A stretch of 64,000 bases of DNA from the NCBI RefSeq assembly GCF_034676545.1, contig NZ_JAUCBZ010000015.1, forward strand, positions 1,209,001 through 1,273,000, given 5' to 3'. The notes beneath the pieces were generated by a model. The model made no database searches. It saw nothing but the letters and a program-made list of their open reading frames with translations, and was not told the DNA's origin. Position numbers and translations under genes: made by a program. This DNA is from Pararhodobacter sp. Lineage in GTDB: Bacteria > Pseudomonadota > Alphaproteobacteria > Rhodobacterales > Rhodobacteraceae. Positions 34,691 to 43,458 of the stretch are shown piece by piece. Each line of letters begins with the position of its first letter. Position 1 is the stretch's first letter.

Positions 34691-35272
34691 TTACCGCGTG
34701 GCCTTCAGCGCGCGCGTCGTGGAGATCAGTTGGTCAATCGTGGCTTTCAGCATACCGTGCTGGCGCTCGTCCTTCAGTGCGCCGCGCTCGTCAAAGGCGC
34801 TCAGGCCATGCGAGATGGCGACCTGACTTGGCACCACGGTGACGCCGATATTGCCCAGCATCATGCGCAGAGGCACAAGGCCGCGCAAACCGCCCAAGGC
34901 CCCGGACCCAACCGCGCCCAGCCCCGCAACCTTGCCTTTGTAGGCCCAAAGTGCGGGCTCATCCGGCGTATCGCGCCGCGAGATCCAGTCCAGCGTGTTC
35001 TTGAGCAAGGGCGAGATCGAGCTGTTGTATTCCGGCGAGGCAAGGAACAGGCCGTCATGCTCGACAAACACCTGTTTGAGCCGTTTGGCGGTGTCGGGCA
35101 GGCCGGATTCGGCCTCCAGATCGCCGTTATAAAGCGGCATGTCATAGTCTTTGAGGTCGATCAGCGTGACATCGGCGCCGGCGTCTCGGGCGATACTCGC
35201 GGCCAGCGCCGCGAGTTTCGAGTTGGTGGACCCGGTCCGGGTGCTGCCGGAGACCATGAGAAGTTTGGGCAT
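34691..35272 (-). CDS. NADPH-dependent FMN reductase family flavoprotein
   Basis: A 193-residue flavodoxin-fold protein of the NADPH-dependent FMN reductase (ChrR/YieF-like) family. The FMN phosphate loop is SGSTRTGSTNSK and the flavin-contacting SPEYNSSISPLLKNTLDW is typical. Members reduce quinones, azo dyes or chromate by two-electron transfer and so limit redox cycling. The ATG at 35272 is preferred to a TTG eight codons upstream. It sits between DoxX (33 bp) and a pirin (20 bp), which suggests a quinone or electrophile defence operon under the divergent LysR regulator. Confidence 0.9.
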   Translation of the reverse strand: MPKLLMVSGSTRTGSTNSKLAALAASIARDAGADVTLIDLKDYDMPLYNGDLEAESGLPDTAKRLKQVFVEHDGLFLASPEYNSSISPLLKNTLDWISRRDTPDEPALWAYKGKVAGLGAVGSGALGGLRGLVPLRMMLGNIGVTVVPSQVAISHGLSAFDERGALKDERQHGMLKATIDQLISTTRALKATR

Positions 35273-35305
35273 GACGGGGGCTTTCTGTTTGGGCAAGGGT
35301 CTTGC

Positions 35306-35737
35306 TTATGCCTTCAAGATAGTGGGGATGAAACCGTCGACCACTGGCAATTTGCGCAGGGCAAAGGCGCCGCCGCCCTGAACGGCGACCGCAACCGCCA
35401 GAAGCACCAGCAACAGCGGGAATTCCCAGCCGCCACCTTCGGCGCTGAACACCCAGGCGTTTCCGGCATGAACCCAAAGCGCGCCCAGCAGAACCGGGAT
35501 CGACAAGATCGCCGCCAGCCGCGTGTAGAGCCCCAGGACAATCGCTGCGCCGCCGACGATTTCGGCAAAGATCGTCAGATAGGCAGCGACCGGCGGCAAC
35601 CCGAGGCTGGCGAAATAGCCGACCGTGCCGGGGATGGTGAACACCATCAGCTTGAGCAGGCCGTGGGCCAGAAGAATTCCGCCGAGTGAGAGGCGGGTGA
35701 TGAAAGCGCCGGTGTTCAGGGTGTCGGTCTGTGTCAT
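35306..35737 (-). CDS. DoxX-family membrane protein
   Basis: A 143-residue inner-membrane protein with four helices. The family pattern is visible: LSLGGILLAHGLLKL, then FAEIVGGAAIVLGLYTRLAAI and a last helix LLLVLLAVAVAVQGGG. DoxX members occur in redox and thiol-stress complexes but their reaction is not well defined. GGAG precedes the ATG at 35737. It is the first gene of the operon facing the LysR regulator at 35849. Confidence 0.9.
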   Translation of the reverse strand: MTQTDTLNTGAFITRLSLGGILLAHGLLKLMVFTIPGTVGYFASLGLPPVAAYLTIFAEIVGGAAIVLGLYTRLAAILSIPVLLGALWVHAGNAWVFSAEGGGWEFPLLLVLLAVAVAVQGGGAFALRKLPVVDGFIPTILKA

Positions 35738-35795
35738 GGTCTTGCTCCAAGGATGTGGTTTCTGTCTGACCCGTAGATTGCATTTCCTCATCCGA

Positions 35796-35844
35796 TTGAT
35801 AATACTGCCATTCAGAAGTTAACTCATTCCAAAAGGTTGATAAT
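35796..35844. promoter_or_regulatory. Repeated TTGATAAT motif in the LysR/DoxX divergent promoter region
   Basis: TTGATAAT occurs at 35796-35803 and 35837-35844 in an unusually AT-rich 111-bp divergent intergenic region. The spacing (41 bp, about four turns) fits a LysR tetramer contacting two sites, or two promoter -10 regions. Assigned by position; no binding evidence. Confidence 0.45.
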
Positions 35845-35848
35845 GTAG

Positions 35849-36754
35849 ATGGACCATCTGTCCCGCGTTGGCGTTTTCATTGCCGTGGTAAAAGCCAGCA
35901 GCTTTGCCGGTGCCGCGCGGGCGCTGGGCCTCACCAGTTCGGCGGTTTCCAAGCAAATTCAGAACCTTGAGCAGGATTTGCAGGTCAAGCTGCTGAACCG
36001 CACGACGCGCAATGTCTCCGTCACCGAGGAGGGTGCGCTGTATTTTGAACGCGCATCGCGGGCGCTGGAGGATCTGCAAGAGGCGCAGGAACAGATTTAC
36101 GAGCTGAAATCACGCCCCCGGGGTCCGCTGAAGGTCAGTTTCCCGCAGAGCCTCGGCATCAAGTATTTCGGCCCGGCGATCGCCTCGTTTGCCATGCAAC
36201 ACCCGGAGGTCGAGCTGGACGTCAGCCTCAACGAGCGGTTCGTCGATATTGCGCATGAGGGGTTCGACCTCGCGGTGCGCATCGGGTCGCTCAAGGATAC
36301 CTCGCTGATCGCGCGGCGTCTGGCGTCCTGCCCCTTTGTGCTGTGCGCCAGCGCGGGCTACCTTGCCGCGCAGGGCACGCCCCGCACCCCGGCGGATCTG
36401 GCGCATCACAATGTGCTGGCCTACACCGGCAATCAAGGCGTGCACGAATGGCGTTTCGAGGATGCGTCGGGTCAGATCGGTCAGGTCGGGCTACAGGGAA
36501 ACTTCAAGTCAGATTCGGGCGACATCCTGTGCAGCGCGGCGGTGCAGGGCGTCGGCATGACCATTCTTCCGGTGTTTTACGTCGCCGAACACCTCAAGGC
36601 GCAGGATTTGCAGGTGGTCTTGCCCGACTACGTCACCTCACCCAAACGCGAGATTTACGCGGTGTTCCAGCCGAACCGCTTTCAATCCACGCGGCAGCGG
36701 TTGTTCGTGGATCACTTGGTCTCAACGTGCAAAAACCTGCCGTGGGAAGGCTGA
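35849..36754 (+). CDS. LysR-family transcriptional regulator
   Basis: A 301-residue LysR protein: helix-turn-helix at residues 4-62 (FAGAARALGLTSSAVSKQI, then LLNRTTRNVSVTEEG) and an effector-binding domain from about 90. It is divergent from the DoxX / FMN-reductase / pirin / pirin operon with 111 bp between starts, the usual layout for a LysR regulator and its target. It is of the same subclass as the LysR protein at 3478-4383, members of which often sense quinones or aromatic compounds through effector or Cys oxidation; cysteines at SCPFVLC and DILC are available. Inducer unknown. Confidence 0.92.
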   Translation: MDHLSRVGVFIAVVKASSFAGAARALGLTSSAVSKQIQNLEQDLQVKLLNRTTRNVSVTEEGALYFERASRALEDLQEAQEQIYELKSRPRGPLKVSFPQSLGIKYFGPAIASFAMQHPEVELDVSLNERFVDIAHEGFDLAVRIGSLKDTSLIARRLASCPFVLCASAGYLAAQGTPRTPADLAHHNVLAYTGNQGVHEWRFEDASGQIGQVGLQGNFKSDSGDILCSAAVQGVGMTILPVFYVAEHLKAQDLQVVLPDYVTSPKREIYAVFQPNRFQSTRQRLFVDHLVSTCKNLPWEG

Positions 36755-36757
36755 TCC

Positions 36758-36786
36758 GAGGCCCGCCATCCGCCACGGGCCTCTTT
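36758..36786 (+). terminator. Terminator of the lysR gene and following GC-rich stems
   Basis: GAGGCCCG (36758-36765) pairs with CGGGCCTC (36776-36783), then TTT. From 36805 to 36895 several further stems follow (GTGCGACCCGTGTCGCAC among them) that probably end the convergent trpS transcript. Confidence 0.7.
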
Positions 36787-36897
36787 CGCGCCATGCTCAT
36801 CGCGTTCGGTCGGCGGGGGCAACGCCCCCCCGTGCGACCCGTGTCGCACGCCGCCGAGCGGGGGCTCGATGCCCCCCGAGGCGGCCCACCCCCAAAC

Positions 36898-37935
36898 TCA
36901 GCGGCGCGAACGCACCATGCCAACGATATCCAGCGTGCGCTCCAGGATCGGCGTCGCAATCGCCGCCGCGCGGTCGGCGCCGTCGCCCAGAATGCGGTCG
37001 ATCTCGGCCGGGTCCTGCATCAGGCGCTGCATCTCGGTCGAGATCGGCGCGAGGGTCGCCACCGCCAGATCCGCCAGCCGCGGCTTGAACGCGCCGAACC
37101 CCTGGCCCGAGAATTCCCCCAGAACCGCCTCTTTGCTCATGCCCGACAGCGCGGCATAGATGTTCACCAGATTGCGCGCCTCGGGGCGCTCAGAAAGCTC
37201 GTCCATCGTCTCGGGCAGCAGCTCGGCGTCGCTTTTGGCCTTGCGGATTTTCGAGGAAATCTTGTCGGCGTCATCGGTCAGGTTGATGCGCGCATTGTCC
37301 GAGGGGTCGGATTTCGACATTTTCTTGGTGCCATCGCGCAGGCTCATCACGCGGGTCGCCGCCCCCTCGATCACCGGCTCGGTGATCGGAAAGAACTCGA
37401 CGCCATAATCGTGGTTGAACTTGGCGGCGATGTCGCGGGTCAACTCGACATGTTGTTTCTGATCCTCGCCGACCGGCACATGCGTCGCGTGATAGACCAG
37501 AATATCGGCGGCCATCAGCGACGGATAGGCAAACAACCCCAGCGAGGCCTGTTCGGTGTTTTTCCCCGCCGTCTTGTCTTTCCACTGCGTCATGCGGTTC
37601 ATCCAGCCCATGCGCGCCACGCAGTTGAACACCCAGCCCAATTCCGCATGTGCCGAGACCTGCGACTGGTTGAACAGGATGGATTTCGCCGGGTCCAGAC
37701 CCGCCGCCAGATAGCCCGCCGCCAACTCGCGCGTCTGGTGGCGCAGGGCGGCCGGGTCTTGCCAGACGGTGATCGCGTGCATATCGACCATGCAATAGAT
37801 CGTCTCGATCCCCTGATCCTGCATATCGACGAACCGTTTGATCGCGCCCAGATAGTTGCCCAGCGTCAACCCGCCCGAGGGCTGGATGCCGGAAAAAACG
37901 CGGGGTTTGAACTTTGCGGGGGCGGCGTCGGCCAT
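36898..37935 (-). CDS. trpS: Tryptophanyl-tRNA synthetase
   Basis: A 345-residue class I synthetase that charges tRNA-Trp. The HIGH-equivalent is in SGIQPSGGLTLGNYLG, and the KMSKS loop (KKMSKSDPSDN) is exact. Length is normal for a bacterial TrpRS. ATG at 37935 is chosen with GGAG seven bases upstream; a GTG three codons earlier is possible. It is transcribed alone, divergent from a rhomboid-like gene. Essential housekeeping gene. Confidence 0.97.
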   Translation of the reverse strand: MADAAPAKFKPRVFSGIQPSGGLTLGNYLGAIKRFVDMQDQGIETIYCMVDMHAITVWQDPAALRHQTRELAAGYLAAGLDPAKSILFNQSQVSAHAELGWVFNCVARMGWMNRMTQWKDKTAGKNTEQASLGLFAYPSLMAADILVYHATHVPVGEDQKQHVELTRDIAAKFNHDYGVEFFPITEPVIEGAATRVMSLRDGTKKMSKSDPSDNARINLTDDADKISSKIRKAKSDAELLPETMDELSERPEARNLVNIYAALSGMSKEAVLGEFSGQGFGAFKPRLADLAVATLAPISTEMQRLMQDPAEIDRILGDGADRAAAIATPILERTLDIVGMVRSRR

Positions 37936-38022
37936 TGACTGCACTCCGTGGTGGAAAAAACTGTTTGTCTCGCTTATCGCTGGCAGGGCGGGGCGTCAAC
38001 AGAACCCCAAAGGGAGCAGCCC

Positions 38023-38736
38023 ATGACCGACGATGACCGTGATCCGCTGGCCGATCTGAATGCCTCGCCGCTGAACCCCTTGCCGGGGGTGATCTGGCTG
38101 GTTCTGCTGGTCATTCTGGGCATCGAGGCGGTGCTTTGGGCGGGCGGGGCCGGGTTGGTCGGCGGGCCGCAGGCGGTTGGTTGGCGCATCGAGACCATCC
38201 AGCGGTTCGCCTTTTCCAGCGGCATTCAGGACTGGATGCTGCAGAACTGGCGGTTCCCGACGCAGCATCTGATCCGCTATTTCAGCTTCAATTTCATCCA
38301 CGGCACGCCGATGCACGCGCTGTTCGGCGTGGTTCTGGTGGCGGCGCTGGGCAAGACGGTCGCCGAGTCCTTTGGCGCGGCGCGCTTTGTGGTGCTGGTT
38401 CTGGTGGCGCCATTGATGGGCGCGGCGATCTTTGGCCTGATCACCCGCGCGGATCATCTGGGCTGGCTGTTTGGCGCGATGCCGATGGCCTTTGCCTTGG
38501 TCGGCGCGTTCACCTGGATCAAGTGGCGTGAGGCGGCGGGCGACCGCACCAAGCAGCGCCGGGCCTTTGCGATGATCGGTATTCTGGTCCTCGCGCGGCT
38601 GGCGTTCGGCCTGCTGGCCGAGGCAGGCCCGGCGTGGATCGCCGAGGTTGCCAGTTTCGCGCTGGGCTTTGCCGGATCGGCGCTGGTTCTGGGGCCGGGC
38701 AGTTGGGCGCGGCTGCGGGAGCGGATTTGCGGCTGA
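38023..38736 (+). CDS. Rhomboid-fold membrane protein lacking the catalytic Ser and His
   Basis: A 237-residue protein with about six transmembrane helices and the rhomboid layout: loop 1, then FNFIHGTPMHALFGVVLVAALG, the family's H-x3-H-x3 segment in helix 2. The active site is not conserved. The GxSG motif in helix 4 reads GAMP (151-154), and the catalytic His in helix 6 is replaced by Phe (SFALGFAG, about residue 212). It is therefore probably an inactive rhomboid (pseudoprotease), perhaps binding membrane clients like iRhoms or derlins, which is inference. AGGGAG precedes ATG 38023. Divergent from trpS. Confidence 0.8.
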   Translation: MTDDDRDPLADLNASPLNPLPGVIWLVLLVILGIEAVLWAGGAGLVGGPQAVGWRIETIQRFAFSSGIQDWMLQNWRFPTQHLIRYFSFNFIHGTPMHALFGVVLVAALGKTVAESFGAARFVVLVLVAPLMGAAIFGLITRADHLGWLFGAMPMAFALVGAFTWIKWREAAGDRTKQRRAFAMIGILVLARLAFGLLAEAGPAWIAEVASFALGFAGSALVLGPGSWARLRERICG

Positions 38737-38802
38737 CGGATTCCTTGCCCTGGTCCCGCAATACGTTAGATTGACGATCAAACGCATAGCAGGAGTGAAC
38801 AC

Positions 38803-39039
38803 ATGGGTTGGATTGCCAGCATCATCATCGGTGGTTTGGCGGGGTGGATTGCCTCGAATATCATGAAAACCGATACCGGGATCTTGATGAACATCATTCT
38901 GGGGATTGTCGGCGCGTTTGTCGCGAATCTGATCTTCGGGTTTCTGGGTGTCAGTTTCTCGGGCATCATCGGCAACCTGATTGCCGGTCTCGTCGGCGCG
39001 ATCATCCTGATTTACGGTTATCGCGCGATCAAGAAATAG
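38803..39039 (+). CDS. GlsB/YeaQ/YmgE-family membrane stress protein
   Basis: A 78-residue protein with three hydrophobic helices and the glycine-zipper pattern of the family (IIIGGLAGWIASNIM, then ILGIVGAFVANLIFGFLG). Relatives are small envelope proteins of general stress responses, once called transglycosylase-associated. AGGAG precedes the ATG. It ends 20 bp before the convergent murJ stop. Molecular role is not established for the family. Confidence 0.9.
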   Translation: MGWIASIIIGGLAGWIASNIMKTDTGILMNIILGIVGAFVANLIFGFLGVSFSGIIGNLIAGLVGAIILIYGYRAIKK

Positions 39040-39058
39040 GCGCGCGCCAGAATGGGCC

Positions 39059-40609
39059 TCAGGCCTCGCCTTTGCGGCGCATGGCGGATTTGAAATCGGA
39101 CGGGCGGAACGCGCCGATCACCATGCCCGCGCCGAAATAGCTGACCATCCCGGCCAGCACCAGCAACAGCAGGCCAATATAGCGCCAGCCCGCCGCCATC
39201 AGCAGTGGGTTCAGCGCCAGATTGGCCCCCCAGATGACCACGCCCATGATCAGCGACGCCAGCAGGATGCGCGGCGCGCGGGTTTTCAGCCGGGTGTCGA
39301 ACCGGACCGCCTCGCCCATGCTGCGGCTGCCGGACCACAGTTGCCAGACCATCGCCCAAGCCGCCACCGACGTGGCCACGGCGGCGGCGATATAGCCGAC
39401 CACCGGCGCCAGACCCACCGCCAGAACCGCGTTCACCACCATCGCCACCAGCGCGTAATAGAACGGGCGGCGGGTGTCCTCGCGGGCGAAATACAGGGGT
39501 TGCAGAACCTTTTGCAGCACAAAGGCGGGCAGGCCCACGCCATACACCGCCACGGCCAGCGCGGTGGCGGTGGTATCCTCGGGGCCAAAGCGGCCACGCT
39601 CGAACAGCACCGACACCAAGGGCACCGCGACCACCACCAGCGCCACCGCCGAGGGCAGGGTCAGCGCCAGCGCGAATTCGGTGGCGCGGTTGAACGAGGC
39701 GCGCGATCCCGCCAGATCCTCGGCCTTGAGACGGCGCGAGAGGTCGGGCAGCAGCACCACGCCAATGGCAATCGCCACGACACCCAACGGCAGTTGATAG
39801 AGGCGGTCGGCGTTGTACAGCCAGGCCACGGCCTCGCCGAAATAGCTGGAGACCTGGCGCCCGACCAGCAGGTTGATCTGCACCACGCCGCCCGCCAGCA
39901 TGGCCGGTGCGGCAATGATCGCGAGGCGCTTCATCTCGGGCGTCCAGCGCGGCAGGCGCGGCAGCAGGGTGATGCCGGCGCGCTTCGCGGCCCACCAGAC
40001 CAGCAATAGTTGCGCGATCCCGGCGATGGGCACCGCGCAGGTGATCGCCAGGCCTGCATCCCAGCCCATCACCGGCACCAGGGCCAGCGTACCGATGAAG
40101 ATCACGTTCAGCAACACAGGTGCTGCGGCAGCGGCGGCAAAGCGCCCGGTGGCGTTCAACACCCCCGAGGCCAGCGCGGCCAGCGAGATAAAGAAGATGT
40201 ACGGAAAGGCGATGCGCCCGAAATACACCGCAAGGTCAAACCGTTCATCGCCGCGAAACCCCGAGGCCATCGCCAGCACCAGCCACGGCATGAACACCTG
40301 CGCCAGCAACGTGATCGCCAGCACGATGGTGGCCAGTCCCGACAGGGCCTCACGCGCGAAGTCCTGCGGATTGTCGCCGGCTTCGTATTTCTTGGAGAAC
40401 ATCGGCACGAAGGCGGTGTTGAACGCGCCCTCGGCAAAGAAGCGGCGGAACATGTTGGGCAGCGAAAACGCCACGATGAAGGCCTGCGCGGCGGGGCCGG
40501 TGCCCAGCGCCGCGGCGATCCAGGCGTCGCGCACAAAGCCCAGGATGCGACTGGCCAGCGTCCAGCCGCCGACGGTGGCAAAACTGCGGATCAGGCGGAT
40601 TGGCGTCAT
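39059..40609 (-). CDS. murJ: Lipid II flippase MurJ
   Basis: A 516-residue MOP-superfamily membrane protein with 14 predicted helices. It moves lipid II across the inner membrane during peptidoglycan synthesis. The N-terminal SRILGFVRDAWIAAALG and FRRFFAEGAFNTAFVP are MurJ signatures and include the conserved Arg residues of the substrate cavity. Its ATG overlaps the glnD stop by four bases (ATGA), so the two are translationally coupled, a conserved order in alphaproteobacteria. Identification is firm. Confidence 0.96.
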   Translation of the reverse strand: MTPIRLIRSFATVGGWTLASRILGFVRDAWIAAALGTGPAAQAFIVAFSLPNMFRRFFAEGAFNTAFVPMFSKKYEAGDNPQDFAREALSGLATIVLAITLLAQVFMPWLVLAMASGFRGDERFDLAVYFGRIAFPYIFFISLAALASGVLNATGRFAAAAAAPVLLNVIFIGTLALVPVMGWDAGLAITCAVPIAGIAQLLLVWWAAKRAGITLLPRLPRWTPEMKRLAIIAAPAMLAGGVVQINLLVGRQVSSYFGEAVAWLYNADRLYQLPLGVVAIAIGVVLLPDLSRRLKAEDLAGSRASFNRATEFALALTLPSAVALVVVAVPLVSVLFERGRFGPEDTTATALAVAVYGVGLPAFVLQKVLQPLYFAREDTRRPFYYALVAMVVNAVLAVGLAPVVGYIAAAVATSVAAWAMVWQLWSGSRSMGEAVRFDTRLKTRAPRILLASLIMGVVIWGANLALNPLLMAAGWRYIGLLLLVLAGMVSYFGAGMVIGAFRPSDFKSAMRRKGEA

Positions 40610-43449
40610 GCCTGCGTCGCCCGTTTGGTGCCGGTCTCGATCGCTTCCAGCAGCTTTTTCTCCAACGAGTCGCGCCGTGACTGGGCGTGCAATTTGAAGC
40701 CGAACATGTCCTTGACATAGAAGGTATCGACCACCTGCACGCCATAAGTGGCGATCACGGCGCTGGCGATATAGATGTTGTTGGCGGCCAGGGTGCGGGT
40801 CAGATCATAGAGCAATCCGGGCCGGTCGCGGGTATCCACCTCGACGATGGTGTAGATTTCCGACCCCTCGTTGTCAAAGGTGATGCTGGTCGGCACGCGG
40901 AACTGGCGCTCGCGTTTCTTGACCTTGTCGCGGGTTTTCAGCACCTCGGTGGCGATGACCTCGCCGGCAAAGGTGCGCTCGATCATCTTGCGCAGCTTGG
41001 GCAGGCGGTCTTGTTCATAGGGGTGGCCCTCGGAATCCTGAATCCAGAATACCGCCGTCGCATAGCCGTCCTTGGAGGTATAGGTGCGCGCATCGACGAT
41101 ATTCGCGCCGACAATCGCCAGCGCCCCCGCCAACCGCGAGAAAATCCCCGGATGATCGGCCAGCGCAAAGGCGGCGCGGGTGGCGTCGCGTTCAACATCG
41201 GGGTGCAGGTCGATGCGGATTTCGGTGTCCCCCAGACCGCGCAGCAGATTGGCAAAGACGACATGCGTTTCGGTCGGCATCCCTTGCCAATAGGCCCCGT
41301 AATGGCGCGCGGTCTCAACCCGCAGATCGGCGCGCGGCCAGTCAGACAGGGCCTCGCGCAGGGTGCGCTTGGCCTCGTTTTCGCGATGCGAGAAATTCAG
41401 CGCCTCGACGCCTTGCTCCAGCGCGACGGTGGTGTCGGCGTGCAATTGGCGCAGAAGCATGGCTTTCCAGTTGTTCCATGTCCCCGGCCCGACGCCGCGA
41501 ATGTCGCAAACCGTCAGCACCGTCAGCAGGTCCAGCCGCTTCTTGCTTTTCATCACCTTGGCAAAGTCGCGCACCGTGCGCGGGTCGCCGATATCGCGTT
41601 TCTGCGCGACGTCGGACATCAGCAGGTGATTGCGCACCAACCATTCGACGGTTTCGCATTCCTCGGCGTTCAGGCGCAGGCGCGGGGCCACGCGACGGGC
41701 AATCTGCGCGCCCAGGATCGAGTGATCCTCGGGCCGGCCCTTGCCGATATCGTGCAGCAACAGCGCCACATACAGCACCTTGCGATTGACGCCTGCATCC
41801 AGAATGGCCGAGGACAGCGGCAATTCCTCGATCAACTCCTTGCGCTCGATCTGCGCCAGAGTGCTGATGCATTGAATGGTGTGCTCGTCGACCGTGTAAT
41901 GGTGGTAGACGTTGAATTGCATCATCGCGACGATGGGTTCGAATTCAGGAATAAAGGCCGACAGCACGCCCAATTCGTTCATCCGCCGCAGGGCGCGTTC
42001 GGGGTTGCCGTGTTTGAGCATCAGATCGAGGAAAATCCGCACCGCTTCGGCATTCTCGCGCATCTCGTTGTCGATCTTGTCGAGGTTCGCCGCAATCAGG
42101 CGCATCGCGTCGGGGTGGATCATCAACCCGGTGCGCAGCGCTTCTTCAAAGATGCGCAGCAAGTTGATCGGATTGGCCAAAAACGCCGCAGGCTCGATGA
42201 TGTTCAGGCGGTTGAGGTCCACGCGATAGCCCGGCTTGACCTTCTTGCGCCGCCGCAGCAGCCCCAACAGATCCGGCATTTTCTTGACATGCCGCGTTTC
42301 CAGCCCGGTCAGGAAGATGCGCGTCAACTCGCCAACCTGCGTGGCGTGGCGGAAATAGGCCTGCATGAAATGCTCGACCGCGCGCCGCCCGCCGTGGTCG
42401 GTATAGTGCATCCGCTCGGCCACATCGGGCTGCATATCAAAGGTCAGTTGATCGACGGGCCGGTTGGTCAGGTGATGCAGATGGCAGCGCACCGCCCACA
42501 GGAAGGTCTCGGCATCGCGAAAGCTCTGATATTCGGCCTCGGTGAAAAACTTCTGGTCGATCAACTCGATCGCCTTGTCGACATTGTAGATATATTTGGC
42601 GATCCAATACAGGGTTTGCAGGTCGCGCAGCCCGCCTTTGCCCTCTTTGACATTGGGCTCCAGCATATAGCGCTGGCCGCCCTGCTTGGTGTGGCGCTGA
42701 TCGCGCTCGGCCAGTTTGGCCTCGATGAATTCGCCCTCGGTGTCTTTGAACAGATCGGTCCACAGCCGCTCTTTCAACTCGGCGGCCAGCGCCTCATTGC
42801 CGATCAGGAACCGCTGCTCCAACAGCGCGGTGCGAATCGTGTAATCCTCGCGACCAAGCCGCAGGCAATCGTCGATGGTGCGGCTGGAATGACCGATCCG
42901 CAGCTTGAGATCCCACAGGATATAGAGCGTGGATTCAATCACGCTTTCGGCCCAGCCGGTGATTTTATAGGGCACCAGAAACAGCAGATCGACGTCGGAT
43001 TGCGGGGCCATTTCGGCGCGGCCATAGCCACCGACCGCCAGCAGCGCGATGCGTTGCCCCTCGGTGGGGTTGGGATTGCGATGCAGATAGCGCTGCGCCA
43101 CGTTCAAGGCGCAGGTCACCATGATATCGGTCAGCCATGTCTGGCCGCGCACGAACGAGCGCGCGTTCAGCGGTGCGGCCTTGAGCGCCGCCTCAAGCGC
43201 CTTGTTCCCCTCGCGCAAGACCTCGAGCAATGTCGCGACGGTAAAGGCGCGGATGTCGCGCGCTTCGGTCAGCGGGGCAAGCCCGAGGGTGAGCCGTTGA
43301 TCCAGGGCCTCAAGGTCGCAAATCTGCCCCTCAGGGCAGATCAGCGGCTCATCGGGGGCCGGGGGTTCGGCGAAAAGCGGGATTGCGGAAACGGGGGCTG
43401 CGGAAACGGGGGCTGCGCAAGCGGAGTTTGCGGGATCGGTCGGCGCCAC
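40606..43449 (-). CDS. glnD: Bifunctional [protein-PII] uridylyltransferase/uridylyl-removing enzyme
   Basis: A 947-residue nitrogen-status sensor that adds UMP to PII when glutamine is low and removes it when glutamine is high. Domains in order: nucleotidyltransferase (GGYGRAEMAPQSDVDLLFL with the DxD metal site), GlnE-like helical part, HD phosphohydrolase (LLHDIGKGRPEDHS), and two C-terminal ACT domains that bind glutamine (GIFSRLAGALAIVGAN and RPGLLYDLTRTLAANN). The start is GTG at 43449 with AGAGGG upstream. The first 30 residues are a poorly conserved, repeat-containing leader. It lies 9 bp after the upstream lipoprotein gene and overlaps murJ. Confidence 0.96.
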   Translation of the reverse strand: MAPTDPANSACAAPVSAAPVSAIPLFAEPPAPDEPLICPEGQICDLEALDQRLTLGLAPLTEARDIRAFTVATLLEVLREGNKALEAALKAAPLNARSFVRGQTWLTDIMVTCALNVAQRYLHRNPNPTEGQRIALLAVGGYGRAEMAPQSDVDLLFLVPYKITGWAESVIESTLYILWDLKLRIGHSSRTIDDCLRLGREDYTIRTALLEQRFLIGNEALAAELKERLWTDLFKDTEGEFIEAKLAERDQRHTKQGGQRYMLEPNVKEGKGGLRDLQTLYWIAKYIYNVDKAIELIDQKFFTEAEYQSFRDAETFLWAVRCHLHHLTNRPVDQLTFDMQPDVAERMHYTDHGGRRAVEHFMQAYFRHATQVGELTRIFLTGLETRHVKKMPDLLGLLRRRKKVKPGYRVDLNRLNIIEPAAFLANPINLLRIFEEALRTGLMIHPDAMRLIAANLDKIDNEMRENAEAVRIFLDLMLKHGNPERALRRMNELGVLSAFIPEFEPIVAMMQFNVYHHYTVDEHTIQCISTLAQIERKELIEELPLSSAILDAGVNRKVLYVALLLHDIGKGRPEDHSILGAQIARRVAPRLRLNAEECETVEWLVRNHLLMSDVAQKRDIGDPRTVRDFAKVMKSKKRLDLLTVLTVCDIRGVGPGTWNNWKAMLLRQLHADTTVALEQGVEALNFSHRENEAKRTLREALSDWPRADLRVETARHYGAYWQGMPTETHVVFANLLRGLGDTEIRIDLHPDVERDATRAAFALADHPGIFSRLAGALAIVGANIVDARTYTSKDGYATAVFWIQDSEGHPYEQDRLPKLRKMIERTFAGEVIATEVLKTRDKVKKRERQFRVPTSITFDNEGSEIYTIVEVDTRDRPGLLYDLTRTLAANNIYIASAVIATYGVQVVDTFYVKDMFGFKLHAQSRRDSLEKKLLEAIETGTKRATQA
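43384..43413. repeat. 15-bp tandem duplication in the glnD leader
   Basis: TGCGGAAACGGGGGC is present twice in tandem (43384-43398, 43399-43413), encoding a duplicated Ala-Pro-Val-Ser-Ala block near residues 12-22 of GlnD. Multiples of three keep the frame. Confidence 0.85.
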
Positions 43450-43458
43450 AATACCCTC

